Shown here: in pieces, positions 1-11,940 of the stretch
Layout of the letters: the number at the start of each line of letters is the position of its first letter
Numbering within the stretch: the first letter of the stretch is position 1
NCBI GenBank assembly: GCA_947683625.1
Contig: CANTUR010000622.1
Span: 62,001 to 126,000, forward strand
Direction of reading: 5' to 3'
DNA: 64,000 nucleotides
Origin: Mallotus nudiflorus
Taxonomy: Eukaryota > Streptophyta > Magnoliopsida > Malpighiales > Euphorbiaceae
The notes under the pieces: generated by a model
The model's input: only the letters and a program-made list of their open reading frames with translations
What the model was told of the DNA's origin: nothing
Database searches by the model: none
Program-made: the position numbers and the translations under genes

Positions 1-2136
1 TTGGACCTAACAAAACAGAAGATTTACCAAAACCATTAGTCATTTAATCCACATTCTAACCTAACATAGGACTTTAAATTACTTGGATTGAATATGACAA
101 CGTTTTAACAAAACAGCAAAACTTATCATGGGCATGCATCCACAAAACTTGGAATTTTTTTGGCCTGTTAAAATATCTTCTTTCTTTCGAGTTTACATAT
201 CAATTATTGTTTAAGTATGCATACCCAATTCCAATGATGCAATTTCATCTTGGAGGAAATAGTTACATCCCTTTGTCTTGCCTTTCTTCCTCAGGCTTGA
301 GTTGATTTTCTCAACAGCAGCTAGTACATCCTGGAACATCAAGCAAAGCAAAAATGCATCAAAAGCTAGGAGAAAACATTACCTCATGCTCGACCAGCGC
401 AGCAAAATCTTTAACAGAGAAAATGGTGTTTTTGCCAGAATATTGGTAAGTTCAGCAGTCAGCTAGTTAAGAACGGTGATGATGTGGGGCACCAAAACTA
501 TTTTCCTTTTGCTTTCAGGCCTGGAATCTCTGCCTTGCAAACTCATTATGGAAAATTTTATTTTCTTCTCATATCATCATGCAATGTATAATTTTTAATA
601 TTAGCAATATGTTTCCAATTTCTTCAAGGCACAGTTCCAATTGAGAGAATAATAATAATAATGTCTCGATGCACTATCATTTTAAATCTTTTTTACTGCA
701 GTACATTTCCTCAAGCATCAGTTAAAATGGCTTTATACAAAGCATTTTTCTGAACTAATGTGTGATATTAATTGGAAAATAAAAGTGAAGTACATACCTC
801 CCATGATGCAAGACTTTTCATGTAGGAAGGAAGATCATCATAGTCATCTTTTGATACCTCTACAAGGGACATATCATCATCTTCAGCTGTCTTCAGATCA
901 TCCTCTACCCCTAGATTTCATAATTAAAAGATAACTAATTAGGTCTCGACACTTATTGCTCCAATAAGGAAACACTTAAATGCAAATAATGATGACAAAC
1001 ATAATTGGTACCCTCATTTGCTCCTAGGGACTTCGCAGAAATCTGGTGTGGAATTCTTACACTTACACTAAGTTGCTTGTCACCATAATGCCTAAAAAGT
1101 GGATAATTTGGAGTATCACTGAATAAGAAAATAAAAGCTCCTTGTGCAACATAAATGACTTCCAATATTTAACAACTTACTTCAATGGTCCACTCATAAA
1201 TATATCAAGATCGTCATGAATCTTACTGTTTGCTGCAAAGAAAGATGGTGTTGCAGAAAGTTACAAATTAGCGAAGCAACTTGCATTAACATTGAGATCA
1301 GATGTGAATTGAATCAAAACCAAGTTGGAAATTTAAACAAAGACGCGGGGAAGAGCAGGTTCTGAAGCATTCCCCACACACTCAGGCAGTAGAGTTCACC
1401 TTCTAAAGTGGCGAGACAGACATCTGACAGACCAAGACTCTTCAAACTCAATGATTCATCCATGCTGTAAAAAATCAAGGTACAGCCAGTACAAGGTGCA
1501 TCAACAAGAAACGACTCATCATTATTACAATTCTTATCATTAACAGCATCAAACAATGCACATTTTCGAGTTTCATAGAGAAATAAAAAGAAGCATTAAA
1601 GAGAAATCAGTACAAGAAAGCACAAAAATTGAAACGGCCAATCCGTTGCTAACTAAAAATACAAAATAGTTAGCCTAATTAAGCTCATCTCAATTGTATC
1701 TAAAACTCGATTTGGGATTTGTATGCAGCCAATTGTCATGTTTGGGGAAATAAATTTAAATGAGGAATTGCACATGATTTTGTTCTAATAAAATAAAATA
1801 AGTAGGATACAGAGGATCATCATCTTCGAGAGTGTTGATAACAGAAGTTGCAGCAGCAGAGACTGATGAACCAGGATAAGTAGCAAGAAGCGTTGTTTCA
1901 GTACATTCCTCATCGTCGTCGTCATCATCGTCAACATCTGCATCATCTTATAAATCAAAATTAAGCAAAAAAAAAAAAGAAATTGACAATTCAATAAGCA
2001 GAGGTAAAATTAAAAATATACATAGGGTGGAGCTTTTGAGATGATCTCGAAGATGAGAAAGAGCGGAGTGATTGTGCTTGTAAACTTCATTGCAATGACC
2101 TAACAGCTCTTCGAAAGAGACGGTACCGAAGGACAT
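1..2136 (-). CDS. Acidic multi-exon protein of unknown function, 3' end beyond the window
   Basis: Exons were assembled by reading GT-AG junctions on the minus strand: 2136-2022, 1946-1811, 1464-1400, 1232-1181, about 910-798, 330-225, and an exon whose first six bases are 6-1. The protein starts MSFGTVSFEELLGHCNEVYK, has an Asp/Glu run (six Asp then two Glu) in exon 2, and then SLSLKSLGLSDVCLATLE, SKIHDDLDIFMSGPL, DLPSYMKSLASWE and VLAAVEKINSSLRKK. The first ATG after the upstream TTG/CTG codons, at 2136, was taken as the start. The exon 4 to exon 5 junction does not keep frame as read here: exon 4 ends with two bases, and exon 5 after its AG would need one fewer base. No enzyme motif is visible. 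A kinetochore or cell-cycle role would be guesswork, so no name is given. The many consistent splice junctions make a real gene likely. Confidence 0.7.
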
Positions 2137-2554
2137 TGAATCCAGCAAATTGAGATCAGCGCTAGCAGCGGAGACGCGGCGGTTCAGAGATTGGATGAAG
2201 GTAGAAGAAGCAGAATCTGTATTTATTTTTAATTTATTTTTTCAAAGATATAAAAAAGAAAAAAGAGAAAAGAAAAGAAAAGAAAAGGAAAAAAAGGCAC
2301 CGAGAGGGATGGGACGACGGTGGAGAGAAAGATTGAGAGCGTCGCAGCTGCTCTGGAGATGGTTGCAGAAGAGCGTTAGGTTTTCCTCTAATCTTTTTAT
2401 TGTTTCTTCCATTCCGTTCATTCTCTTCTCCCACGTTTCATCTCTATTCTATTTTATTTTGCTTTGCACAATGCTTTTCCCGCTTCTTGTTTTTTTTTTT
2501 TTTTTAATTTTAAATTTTCCAAAAGTAAACACCAGCTGCTGCTGCTGAAAACAG
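2137..2554. promoter_or_regulatory. 5' flank of the acidic-protein gene
   Basis: This stretch holds the leader and promoter side of the gene ending at 2136. It contains a purine-rich run (about 2244-2300, AAAAGAAAAG-type), a poly-T run near 2492-2506 and a short GCT repeat (2537-2547). No clear TATA box was identified. Open frames on either strand here are low-complexity artefacts. Confidence 0.4.
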
Positions 2555-2625
2555 GCGCCTGTAGCTCAGTGGATAGAGCGTCTGTTTCCTAAGCAGAGAG
2601 TCGTAGGTTGGACCCACCTGGCGCA
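2555..2625 (+). tRNA. Degenerate tRNA-Arg (anticodon CCT), probable pseudogene
   Basis: The acceptor strand GCGCCTG, a D arm GCTC-AGTGGATA-GAGC, an anticodon arm with loop TTCCTAA (anticodon CCT), a five-base variable region, GTAGG and a 3' acceptor strand CTGGCGC can all be laid out. The length is 71 bases. The T arm is damaged: where a plant tRNA-Arg(CCT) has the loop TTCGACC followed by CCTAC, this copy has TTGGACC followed by only CAC. The 3' half of the T stem is therefore two bases short and the conserved TTCGA is changed to TTGGA. The acceptor U-U mismatch is, from memory, also present in intact copies. It could be a recent pseudogene; the downstream T-run expected of a pol III terminator is not obvious. 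Confidence 0.75.
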
Positions 2626-3360
2626 TATTACATTATTATTTATTTAATTTTTTAAAATTAAATGAATTTATAACATATTTAATAAAAATTATGATTTTAT
2701 TCCAATAATTAGATTAGGGACCCGACACTGAATAATTAGGGTGAAAGTCAATCGGGTTTTGGAAAACTGATTAAATAATATAAATAAATAAATAAATATC
2801 GGTTGGAGCGTGCCTCTTGGACTCATGAAGCTTCATTTCGAGCCCTGCAGATGGAAAAAATGAATTTGAAGCCAGCAAGGAATGGAACATGCAAAGCCAA
2901 ATGCAATAACACACCTTCTCACCATCCTACTGCCTTCATTTCTTTGAAACATATTAGAAATATTTACATAAAATATAAAATTATTCGGGTTTTTGGTTGA
3001 ATCAATGGAAAAAAATTGAAACCGAACTTAGTCGGTTTGTAATTCGGAAGTTGCACTTGCACACCCCTACTAATGAGAATATATAATTTTTAAAAAGCTC
3101 CTATTCCAGGCGAACTTCGAGTCGTGAGCTTCTATTTCTCACGAGTTTCATATGCCCTTCGTTCCTCCTGATAAAAGAATTGGTAGTAATAGTGTTATGT
3201 TTTGTCACCTTGCAGCTTGTGTCTTAGTCGAATTTCCACATTCCAATTTGTCAAAAATTCTCTGCGTCTACATCTATACTATAGTATTCTTCTAGTCGGA
3301 TACGTCTCATAAAAATCACCACAAATATTATAAAAAAAGAAAAAGGCAAAATTTTGACTA
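2626..3360. other. Intergenic, no gene seen
   Basis: AT-rich spacer between the tRNA-like sequence and the 3' end of the AMP1-type gene. The stretch about 2740-3070 has the look of a short dispersed plant repeat: words such as CAATCGGGTTTTGG and GTCGGTTTGTAATTCGG, ending GCACTTGCACACCCCTACT. That resembles small elements whose ends read TGCACACCCCT. No coding signal was found. Confidence 0.4.
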
Positions 3361-3484
3361 CACATTTCATTCATTTCCAAGACCGCATTTGAACAGAACA
3401 ACACAATATACAACCAAACTCAATATATACAACAGTGTAAATGCCTGGTCCTGGCGGTGGATGCAAATTCTTCCAATAACATAC
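3361..3484 (-). other. Probable 3' UTR of the AMP1-type gene
   Basis: Directly downstream of the stop codon of the carboxypeptidase gene. It is AT-rich on the transcript strand and no other gene intervenes. The poly(A) site was not located. Confidence 0.4.
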
Positions 3485-6400
3485 TTAGAACAGTTGTCCT
3501 TCCAGAGCACTGGCAGCCCTTTCAATGGCTCTACCAACTCTCCATATCTCATGCTGTATTGCTGCCTGCCCATCTTCTTCCGTCATTCTCCTAGATCGGC
3601 TGATTGCGTCCGCTACTCCAGGGAAGAAACCCAGTTTGCTTTCGTAGCAGTCCTCTGCTGGCCCATAAATCTGCCCAAAACATGGAAACATAGGTGCATC
3701 ATAATCTTTAATTGCTACCATTACTTTAGACGCCAGCATAGTATTTCTAGGAATCACACTGTTCTTTTACTATTACCTAAACTGCAACATACTTGTAAAG
3801 CACAAATAAATCCAAAGGCATTAATTACACAGCACAGTTCGCTTAGCAAGCAACTAAAGAAGATATTGTCCAAGATTATTTACCAGCAAATGGCGACAAA
3901 GACCATAATAGATACACATCCGAGTTGAAAACAAAAGTCCATTTTTGGAGTGATATTTGCAGGTCAAAATTTAATGGTCATATCATATTTTATTTAGAAA
4001 GAAGTTTTAGTCATTCACTACAAGAAAATTTGTCATCATCCTAAACTTGGCCAAAGTTTGTTCCTTGTTGGCTATTAATCCTAAGCTTATGTTGTCAGCC
4101 ACAATTTCTAGCAATGAACAAAAAAAGGCAAGCCAAATACTTACAAGATGCTTAAACCAATGCCTGCCTTGCAGACCATCCGCATCCAAGAAGCCTCTTT
4201 CAGTAAGCATAAGTCTATCATTTAATGCACGCAACTTCAAAGCTACAAAATCACCCCTCCTTTCTTGCTGTCTCAGTTGCTGCACTCAAAAACAATAAAT
4301 GACCAATAGAAATATTAATTGAAAAAGAAAGCAATTCGGAGAAGTGACAGAGCAAACCATAGAAGAGCAAGATCTAAAACATTATTTACACATCCGTTAC
4401 GAAATTTAGAATCCTAGTAAATGTTTTCCCTTATCATACCTTTGCTTCAATTTCAACATCTTTAGCAACAGCGGCAAGTCTTTGAATTGAAGTCCTTAAA
4501 GGTTTAAGCGACACACTTTGGTCCAATAAATTATCCAAGACAGCTTTATGCTCCTGGCAAGGAGTGGGAACATATTAGGCTTAAGACTGTTGAAACCATA
4601 AAAGAAAAAAAAAAATCATAAAATTTTAGAAAAATGTCCGTTAACCAAATTCCTTAAAAATTTGATTTTCCAACTGTTTCTTAAATTTTTTTCCCCTAAA
4701 GAAGGGAAAAGACAGCACTAGAAACTTATGAACACTTATTTTTTAGCCATCATATTGGAATCCGTTTGAGTGAGATAGACCTGCTATTAATACTGTTAAA
4801 CATCAAAATCTGACTGATGTGCTATTGTTAAGAGCAACATGTGATCTTCAAGTGCTTTCTGTCTTTTCCTATGGTTAGATCTTATAAATCAAGCATTCAT
4901 TCTTAAGGAACATAATATTTGAAAAGAACTATGTCTAGATCAAAATGTTTGTAAATGGAAACCACCTGAAATTGGCTAAATTCTAATCACCTTGGTTATC
5001 TTGAAGTAAATTATCTTTCATTTTTTTCATATTTTTAAAAATCTCACCCAAGAATCTTAAACAAATTTAAAAAAATAAATAAATAAAGAAAAGAAATAGT
5101 ATTTTTACAACAATATTATGGCCATTCTAAACATATTTAGGAAAATTAGATGCATACCTGTAATTGCTCCGCATAAGAGAGATAGTCAAAAGGAAGAATG
5201 GAGTCATCAGCCAGGTGAAGGGCCACAAGTCCCCAAACTCCTGCAACTGAAACAATGTAAAACAGAAAAGTACAATTACATTTCAGGTTTTAATGATTGG
5301 CTGTGTTTTTTATCTGAAAAGTCAGTTGCAAATTCTTGTGTGCAGACACAAACAGGAAAGATAGCTAACCAGCCACATGACGATGAAACAAGGGATCTCC
5401 ATGTTTTGTTATCCACTCGTAGGAGTCAAAAGCAGTGTGATACACTGGGAAATCTGCAGAAGTGTGCAAGTCGTCACATTACCAGAATGCCTATAGCACT
5501 AAAGCTTTATTTTGCTCATGAAGTTTCTAACAGAGTTGAGATCATTAAAAAGACATCCAAGATGTTTTCCCAAAACCTAAAAAAGCAGTTAATGCACAGG
5601 TGTGAAAAATATACCTCTCCCATAATATATGTCAATAGAAGGAACTCCTGCATGTTGCAGAAACGGGGCAAAATCAGAATCAACATCACTGAGTCTCTGG
5701 ATCTGCAATCCAGCAACTAACTTCATTAATCTTAAAGTTACAAATCCCCAGAAAGCCAAAATAAATAATACATAAAATCATGACCTAATGAAAGGGGAAA
5801 AAATTGGGCAACAACCCATCCACAACTTTAGACAAAATCTAATGAACAAAATCTACAAGATGATACTGGATGAAATGCCCCCTACATGCCAATTAGCAAG
5901 AATAAAAAGCAACAAAGCAGTCGTTTAAAATGTATGGACAACTGGACAACCAAGACGAAACAGTTTAATATTCTTGCAAGGACAATAACAATAGCTTACT
6001 TATAGTGATAGCCACGACAGAAGGGTTTTTTTACCAAATCTATAAAAAAAATTCAAACAGCATTTAACATTCAAAAGCATAAAGGATCATGGCCACTTAC
6101 ATTGATGGCTTGATTTGTGGCTGCCCAATTCTCATATATCATTGCACCCTCTGAGTCAGGATCCTTGACCTGAAATTATGTTGAACATTTAGTTGACACA
6201 ACACAGCCAAAACACCAGGAATTGAGCTTAGGTGATACATAGAAATAGATTAAAGCATTTTAGATTGACCAAAACATTTTGAAACTAATGTTATTCTTTT
6301 TTTCTGTGGTTTACCTTCTTTGTAACCTCAAAAAGAATATTATCCATCTGAGGACTTGCACGAGCAAAGAATCCTGGCCCTTGAACAGCACAATCTACAT

Positions 6401-8697
6401 TAAGATAGGCCACTGCTTTGGCCCCCAAATTGACAAGGTTCTGTTCAACCCACTCAGTAGATCCTGTGACAACACAAAATTTTGCAGGAAATCCATCTTA
6501 AGTACATACACTCATACTTTATGAGACAACAAACTTGTGCCCATGGAAAAGGGTTTTTTTGAAAAAATATTCATGGGGCCAAAGAAAAATCAGCTTAGCT
6601 ATAATATTTACTTATTGAAGGGTATAACTGATTGCAAGTTGTTAGAAACTAGCTGGCCATATAACATTAGAACACAACTACAAAAATAAGGCAGCAACCA
6701 CAGAGCATAAACATACAGATAATTAATGTTTTCACTCCTTTTACATGGAATATAACAGAACTGACAGTGGCACACTTTATGCAACGTGCAACAAGTTCAT
6801 TGTTGATAACAGGATTGCAATTGCAGTAATAAAAATATCTAAAGCAGTAGACACGGAAATGATTATTTTACATGTATTGTTCAAAAAAAAAAATGCATAA
6901 CAATTCATCTTGAACTTCAGCTGTTTGAGAAAGGAATTTATAGATGAGCATCAATCTTTGATATAATGACTTTCCTTATTTTTTCTATGCATGATTGAAG
7001 GTCATGTGATCACATACCACATGTTAAAATTCCAAAAGAATATGCAAGTTTAAAATTTTGCGATTGACATTTTGATTCACGAAACATCCATTTAAGAAAA
7101 AGTATGACATATGAAGATAGAGTATTACCTACCATCCCGAACTCTTCAGCATCCCAACTACATAGGACAATTGTTCTTCGAGGTTTCCATCCCATCTTCA
7201 TCAAAAGGGAATACCGTCGAGCAATGTCAACCAATGCAGCAGTTCCGCTGTTGGGGTCAACAGCCCCATATGTCCAAGCATCTCTATGATTGCCAAGAAT
7301 CACGAAGCGATCGGGCTCTTCTAATCCCCTTATCACAGCAAAAACATCATGGATTTTCACTTCCTTTTTCTCCCCCTAGAAAACAAAACAAGAAAATTTG
7401 GAATCAAGAATATTACTAAGAAAAGGTATAGAGCTTATCCATAAATAAACAAACAAATAAAATGCAGTCATAGCTCAATCTAGTGCCAAACCCAAGACAC
7501 TACAATTCCCACACCTTTGGATTACTAGCATAATTGGAACTATTCGAAGTCTTTTATAAAAAAAAATGGGCCATTTATGTCTCATGAAACAAAAGTAATA
7601 TCAGAAAGAACCCAAAAGTCAACAAACAAAATCTACTCTCAAGCCATATGCCGCTTTTCCAACAAGAACTAAACAAAACAACGTTTGACCTTATCAAACA
7701 ATCAGACAAACACCAAGCAAAGATAGATAAAACCAACGGAGGAACGAAAGTAAACCTGATAAGTGAAGTTGACCCAGGTCGGACCTGGTCCAACCCGACC
7801 CGAATAATCCTTCCACTCCGCAGAAACCGCCATAGGACCACCGAGAGACCTTAAAATGACGTCAGCATTCTCATAGGACAGGGGCAAAGATGGAATTTTA
7901 GGAAACCTCTCCGATACCTCGCTATCATTCAACCCTAACTTCTCTCCTCCTCCAACACCTCCCCACCCTGGACTCAGTGGGTCCCCTATTCCTCTTATAA
8001 CCGTCCCCCGCTCCACTCCTCCTAACGTGCTCCTCTTGGCGTACAACAGCACGGCGAGCGCACCTTTAGATTCAGCTATTTTAACAACTCCACCTCTGCT
8101 CAACCCACTACCTTGCCTCACCAAAACTACACACCCCTTAACCTCCACCCCTAAAACTTCAAGCGCATGATAGTCCTCTTCACGACCGTAATTCACAAAC
8201 ACAACCTTACCATGCGCATCGCCGGACGGAGAATACGCGTGATACGCATGCACAACATCTACATCTCCAACTTTTTCAGTCAGTGAAAAAGTGACGGAAG
8301 TGCCGTTGCTAAAATGCGCAGAAAGCGAAGCGTGCAGAGGATAAGAAAGCAGAGCGTCGTAGCTAACTTTATGCGTCTCTAGATTGAGAGCAGTGAAATG
8401 AGAGTAAACGTAATCGGTGGTGCGCGAAGCGAGCTCAGTGCCGGCAACGTGGGGGCGGAGCGTGAGGGCACGGAGGTAGGAGGCGATGGTGGTGTTGGAG
8501 GAAGAACAAAGGAAGAGGGAGTGGTAATAGAGGGTGGTTTGGGGATTGTTTTCAGGGGTGGGGTGGTGAAAGGTGTAGAAAGCGAGAATGCAGAGGATCA
8601 AGAAGAAGAGGAAGGTGCAGAGAGGCGGTGGAGGCTTTGTTGAAGATGAAGGAAACGTGAAAGACGTTAGGGTCTGTTTGGTTACAGGAGAAGACAT
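3485..8697 (-). CDS. AMP1: AMP1-type glutamate carboxypeptidase II homologue, complete, ten exons
   Basis: Exons 8697-7756, 7375-7129, 6463-6315, 6169-6101, 5702-5615, 5453-5370, 5246-5158, 4553-4440, 4279-4145 and 3670-3485 join in frame with GT-AG borders to 2103 bases, 700 aa. From memory Arabidopsis AMP1 is of nearly the same length. Domains: a cytosolic N-tail; one membrane anchor at about 26-43 (LCTFLFFLILCILAFYTF, type II topology expected); a protease-associated domain at about 150-270; an M28B zinc peptidase core at about 315-570; and a C-terminal transferrin-receptor-like dimerisation domain. The expected zinc ligands are all present: H344 (GNHRDAW), D354 (GAVDPNSG), E392 with general base E391 (WDAEEFG), D420 (YLNVDCAV) and H504 (FPVYHTAFD). 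Family knowledge: AMP1 acts at the ER membrane, affects miRNA-directed translational repression and restrains meristem size; its substrate is unsettled. The close paralogue LAMP1 is the main alternative. Confidence 0.93.
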
Positions 8698-8790
8698 TTT
8701 AGAGACTGTGAAGTCAGCTGTGAAGAAGAAGAAGAAGAAAAAAGGTTGCGGAGATTTTAATAACAGAGCAAAAATATATTTATTGCATTA
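8698..8790 (-). promoter_or_regulatory. AMP1 leader with a strong possible 3' splice site
   Basis: Just upstream of the ATG on the transcript strand is a T/C tract made of repeated CTT followed by CACAG, and 12 bases later a second CACAG. Both end within 21 bases of the start codon. The arrangement is what a 3' splice site needs, so the AMP1 leader may contain an intron whose 5' exon lies at about 9868-10025. It could equally be an unspliced pyrimidine-rich leader. Confidence 0.45.
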
Positions 8791-9416
8791 AACTGGAGAC
8801 TCATTAGATGTTAAGATTTTTTTATTACTATGCTAAATATTCTTTGAAAAGTCACAGGCTGCGTCAATATAGATACGGAGACACAGAAAATGGGAACAAT
8901 AATAAATATATATATATATATTTTTTAATTAAAATGTCTATATAATATAAATATAAATAAATATATAAAAATATAGATTAATTAAAGTTTCATACCACGT
9001 TTAATAGATTTCTAATAATTATTTTTTAAGAAAACTTTTTAAAAAATGAAAGTTGAATTTTGCACTCAGTTTATAAAATAAATTGATATTTAATTTAAAA
9101 AAATTATTTCAGTTACATAATAAATAAATACTAATAACTATTAATTAAAATCTTTGCGATGAATTCATTGATAAAGCTATTTTTGTTTAAAAATTTAAAT
9201 TATAATATATGAAATTTTTTAAAATTTTTTTGAACTATAATTAATTTAAATTAATGGACTCTAAATACAAATAATTCATTTTAAAAAACATCAAATTATT
9301 TTTTCAATGTGTAGTTTAAATTCATTAAATAATTAGATAATTTAATTGGAAAATTTTAAGTTTATATTTTCCCAACTACCATTTATCAATAATAATAATA
9401 ATAAATATTTTTTTCA

Positions 9417-9447
<31 letters not shown>

Positions 9448-9867
9448 TACATTTTATAAATATTTTTATTAGGACATGGGTTTGAGTTATATAGTACCAC
9501 CATTTAGTTTGATGGTAATAGAGGTAAACTTATAACTTTAGGTTATGAGATCAATTTATAAGGGTGATATTCTTAGAAAAAAAAATTTAAAATTATTTTT
9601 CTAAGATTAGCTTGATCCAACTACGGAATTAGTTTTCTTTAAAAATGAAAAATTCAAATTTCCCTCCTCTTTCATTAAAAAATGGTCGATAAAAAAAATA
9701 ATAAATTATATAATAAAAATAATTAATTTTATGGTAGAATTTAGATTTTATTTTTTATATGTTTAGAAAAAAATAATCAACTTTTTTCATGGACTTTATA
9801 ATTATTTATTTGATGATTATAAATAGAGATTTTTTTTTGGTTAGTAATAAAATGTGATACAGTGTAC
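8791..9867. other. AT-rich spacer or leader intron upstream of AMP1
   Basis: Very AT-rich, with a TA run (about 8906-8921) and an ATA/TAA trinucleotide run (about 9390-9448). No coding signal. If the leader exon proposed at 9868-10025 is real, this segment is its intron: it begins with GTACAC on the minus strand and ends at the CACAG near 8720. Confidence 0.35.
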
Positions 9868-10057
9868 CTGATGATGCTGATGAGGCGTGAGCAGAGCAGG
9901 GGAGTGCAGAGGAGGAAGGAAGAGGAGGACATGAAAAGATGTCGTTTTATGCGGTGGGGTTTGGGTTTCTGGGGGTAAGTGTGATGTGATGTGAGGAGTG
10001 GGTCCGTGCTTTCGCGCACACAGATTACACGACACAGCAAGGGGACCGATTTAAATA
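9868..10057 (-). promoter_or_regulatory. TATA-like promoter and candidate leader exon with uORF, upstream of AMP1
   Basis: A compositional island, clearly richer in G and C than its flanks. On the minus strand it reads TATTTAAAT (10057-10049), then a C/A-rich leader-like stretch, an ATG at 9932 and 21 codons beginning MSSSSFLLCTPLLCSR, and then CAG|GTACAC, a good 5' splice site, after 9868. Joined to either CACAG before the AMP1 ATG, the short frame stops at once (AGC TGA or AGT CTC TAA), so it would be an upstream ORF in an AMP1 leader. This is inference from signals only. It could instead be the orphan first exon of another lost gene. Confidence 0.4.
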
Positions 10058-11640
10058 GGGGGTGTAATTTAATTATTCATATAAATATTAATTATTATTT
10101 TAAATAATATATACATATATATTAAATAATTATTTTAAGTTGAAATATGATTTAAAAATTAGAAAGCTTTTTTTTACATTATATAAAAGTAAATTATTTA
10201 GTTGAATTGTCACGAAATTAAAATATTTAATTTGAATAAGATTCGACTCTCTAGTTCAGAAAATTAAACTCATTACATTGATTGATTAAATCTATTGATA
10301 ATTAATAGATTAAATCTTTTTTTTTTTACCATCTTTGGCCAATGGTAGCACTCTCTTTTTAATTTTCTACTTTATTATCTACTGTTTGTATTTTTATCAC
10401 TAAATAAAAAATATTTTAATAGATTTGTAAGATTAATAAAGTTATTTTTAGTTTAAATCTCATTTTCATTGATTTTTTTTTATTCTTAATGTGAAGATTT
10501 GTATCTATATTGAAAATTTTTTTTGTTTGATCTACTCAAAATCTAAATGATTCTTCACAATATTTCCATCTTTATCAAGGTGAACATGATAGCCACTAGT
10601 GTGTAAAAAGTATCAATGTTTTGGTTTAGTCTACCTATTATTTAAACACTTTACCAGTTCATATCCTTCCATGGAGTTTATAAGGATGCTAAAATCCTGT
10701 ATCAATAGTACTTAAAATTTGAGTATTTTTCTATTTTAATTATCTCTTGAATGCAAAATTTTTACTACCAATATTGTAATGGTTGTGTTAATAGTTTTGA
10801 ATTGTTAAGCAAAACTCATATGAAGTTCGATTTTAGCTTTCATATCTATTAATTCCTTCTTCTATATATCTTTTTTTTTATAATAGGGATCAACCTTCTC
10901 TCTTTAAATTGATGACGGTAGGAATCAAACCTTACACCTCAAGATATTCTTTGAGAGGAGTTATAATTTGACTACGTCCTCAATGACATCAAATATTTTC
11001 TTTTATTTATTTTTTTCAAGTTAGTAAATTATTAATTCTCAATACTATAAGGAGGAACGAGAAAGATAGAGAGTTTGAACCCTAATATACACCTTTTGCT
11101 TGAAAACGCAAATACTTTCTTTTAACATATCAAATAACCACTGAAAAATTAGAACTGAAAATATCATGATGGAATAGCAATACAATAAAAGATGTACACT
11201 ACCCATTTATACGTTGGCTAAGATTTGGCATAGTACATATCCTGAATTACATGTTCTCCTTTCCAACCATAGATTTCTTTCTCTCGACAATACATTGTAA
11301 CCACTCTAAGGATAATCAAGAATGCAATGTCTGTGACTCTGCATACTGCTTCTAAACATAGAGATGCTCAGCTTAATTTTCTTTTGTATGAGTTTATTTA
11401 GCAATGAAATCAATTTTTGTTTGGTTGCTGGTGCTAGCCATCGTACTTGGTAGGTGGTGCTAGTAAAAAAGATTTTATTTAGTGAAAATTTGAATATGGA
11501 TTTTATTAGAAAATATTTTTACAAAGAAATTAAATAAAATCTTACATCACCTTATGAATTATTTGATTTTAATCAGTTTTTTCTCGTCATTATTTATCAC
11601 GTAACCTTTCTTTTTCTTTTAAATAAGTGCTTGCAATCCC
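10058..11640. other. AT-rich intergenic, nothing recognised
   Basis: No open frame with protein-like composition and no repeat unit was identified on reading. There are several poly-T and poly-A runs only. Confidence 0.4.
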
Positions 11641-11644
11641 TACT

Positions 11645-11940
11645 AGAGGTGAGCAAGAGTTGAACCAAAAACTGATAATTCCGGTGGATTTTTGGTTCGG
11701 TTTGTAAATTTATAAAATTGAAAATTCAGTTAAAATCGTCAAAATTCGTGTTTATTTTGATTCATAAAATTTTAGATTTGAATCTCTAAAACTGCTTTTT
11801 AAACTTTTTTTCTTATTTTTTAAAATTAAATTTACCAAAAGCCAAATTAAATTGTCAATTCATATCGATTATTAAAAGTAAAAAAAAAAAAAAAAGATTT
11901 TCGATAACTAAACTGACCAAATGCACAGCTATAACCCCCA
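11645..11940. repeat. Possible short inverted-repeat (MITE-like) element
   Basis: Opens with GAGGTGAGCAAGAGTTGAACC and closes with CTGACCAAATGCACAGCTATAACCCC, containing GGTTCGGTTTG and a poly-A run. Plant genomes carry many small elements that open with words like GGTGAGCA and close with words like TGCACACCCC. The ends here are only loosely inverted and no target duplication was found, so the call is tentative. Confidence 0.3.

Noticed and set aside
3389..3928. 179-codon plus-strand open frame
   Set aside because: Antisense to the last exon and intron of the AMP1-type gene; no family-like motif.
5118..5720. 200-codon plus-strand open frame
   Set aside because: Antisense to exons 5-7 of the AMP1-type gene, whose frames and splice sites are clear.
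9777..10040. 87-codon open frame as a protein gene
   Set aside because: It has no upstream ATG (its opening codon is TTG). The ATG at 9932 followed by a splice donor fits a leader exon better.
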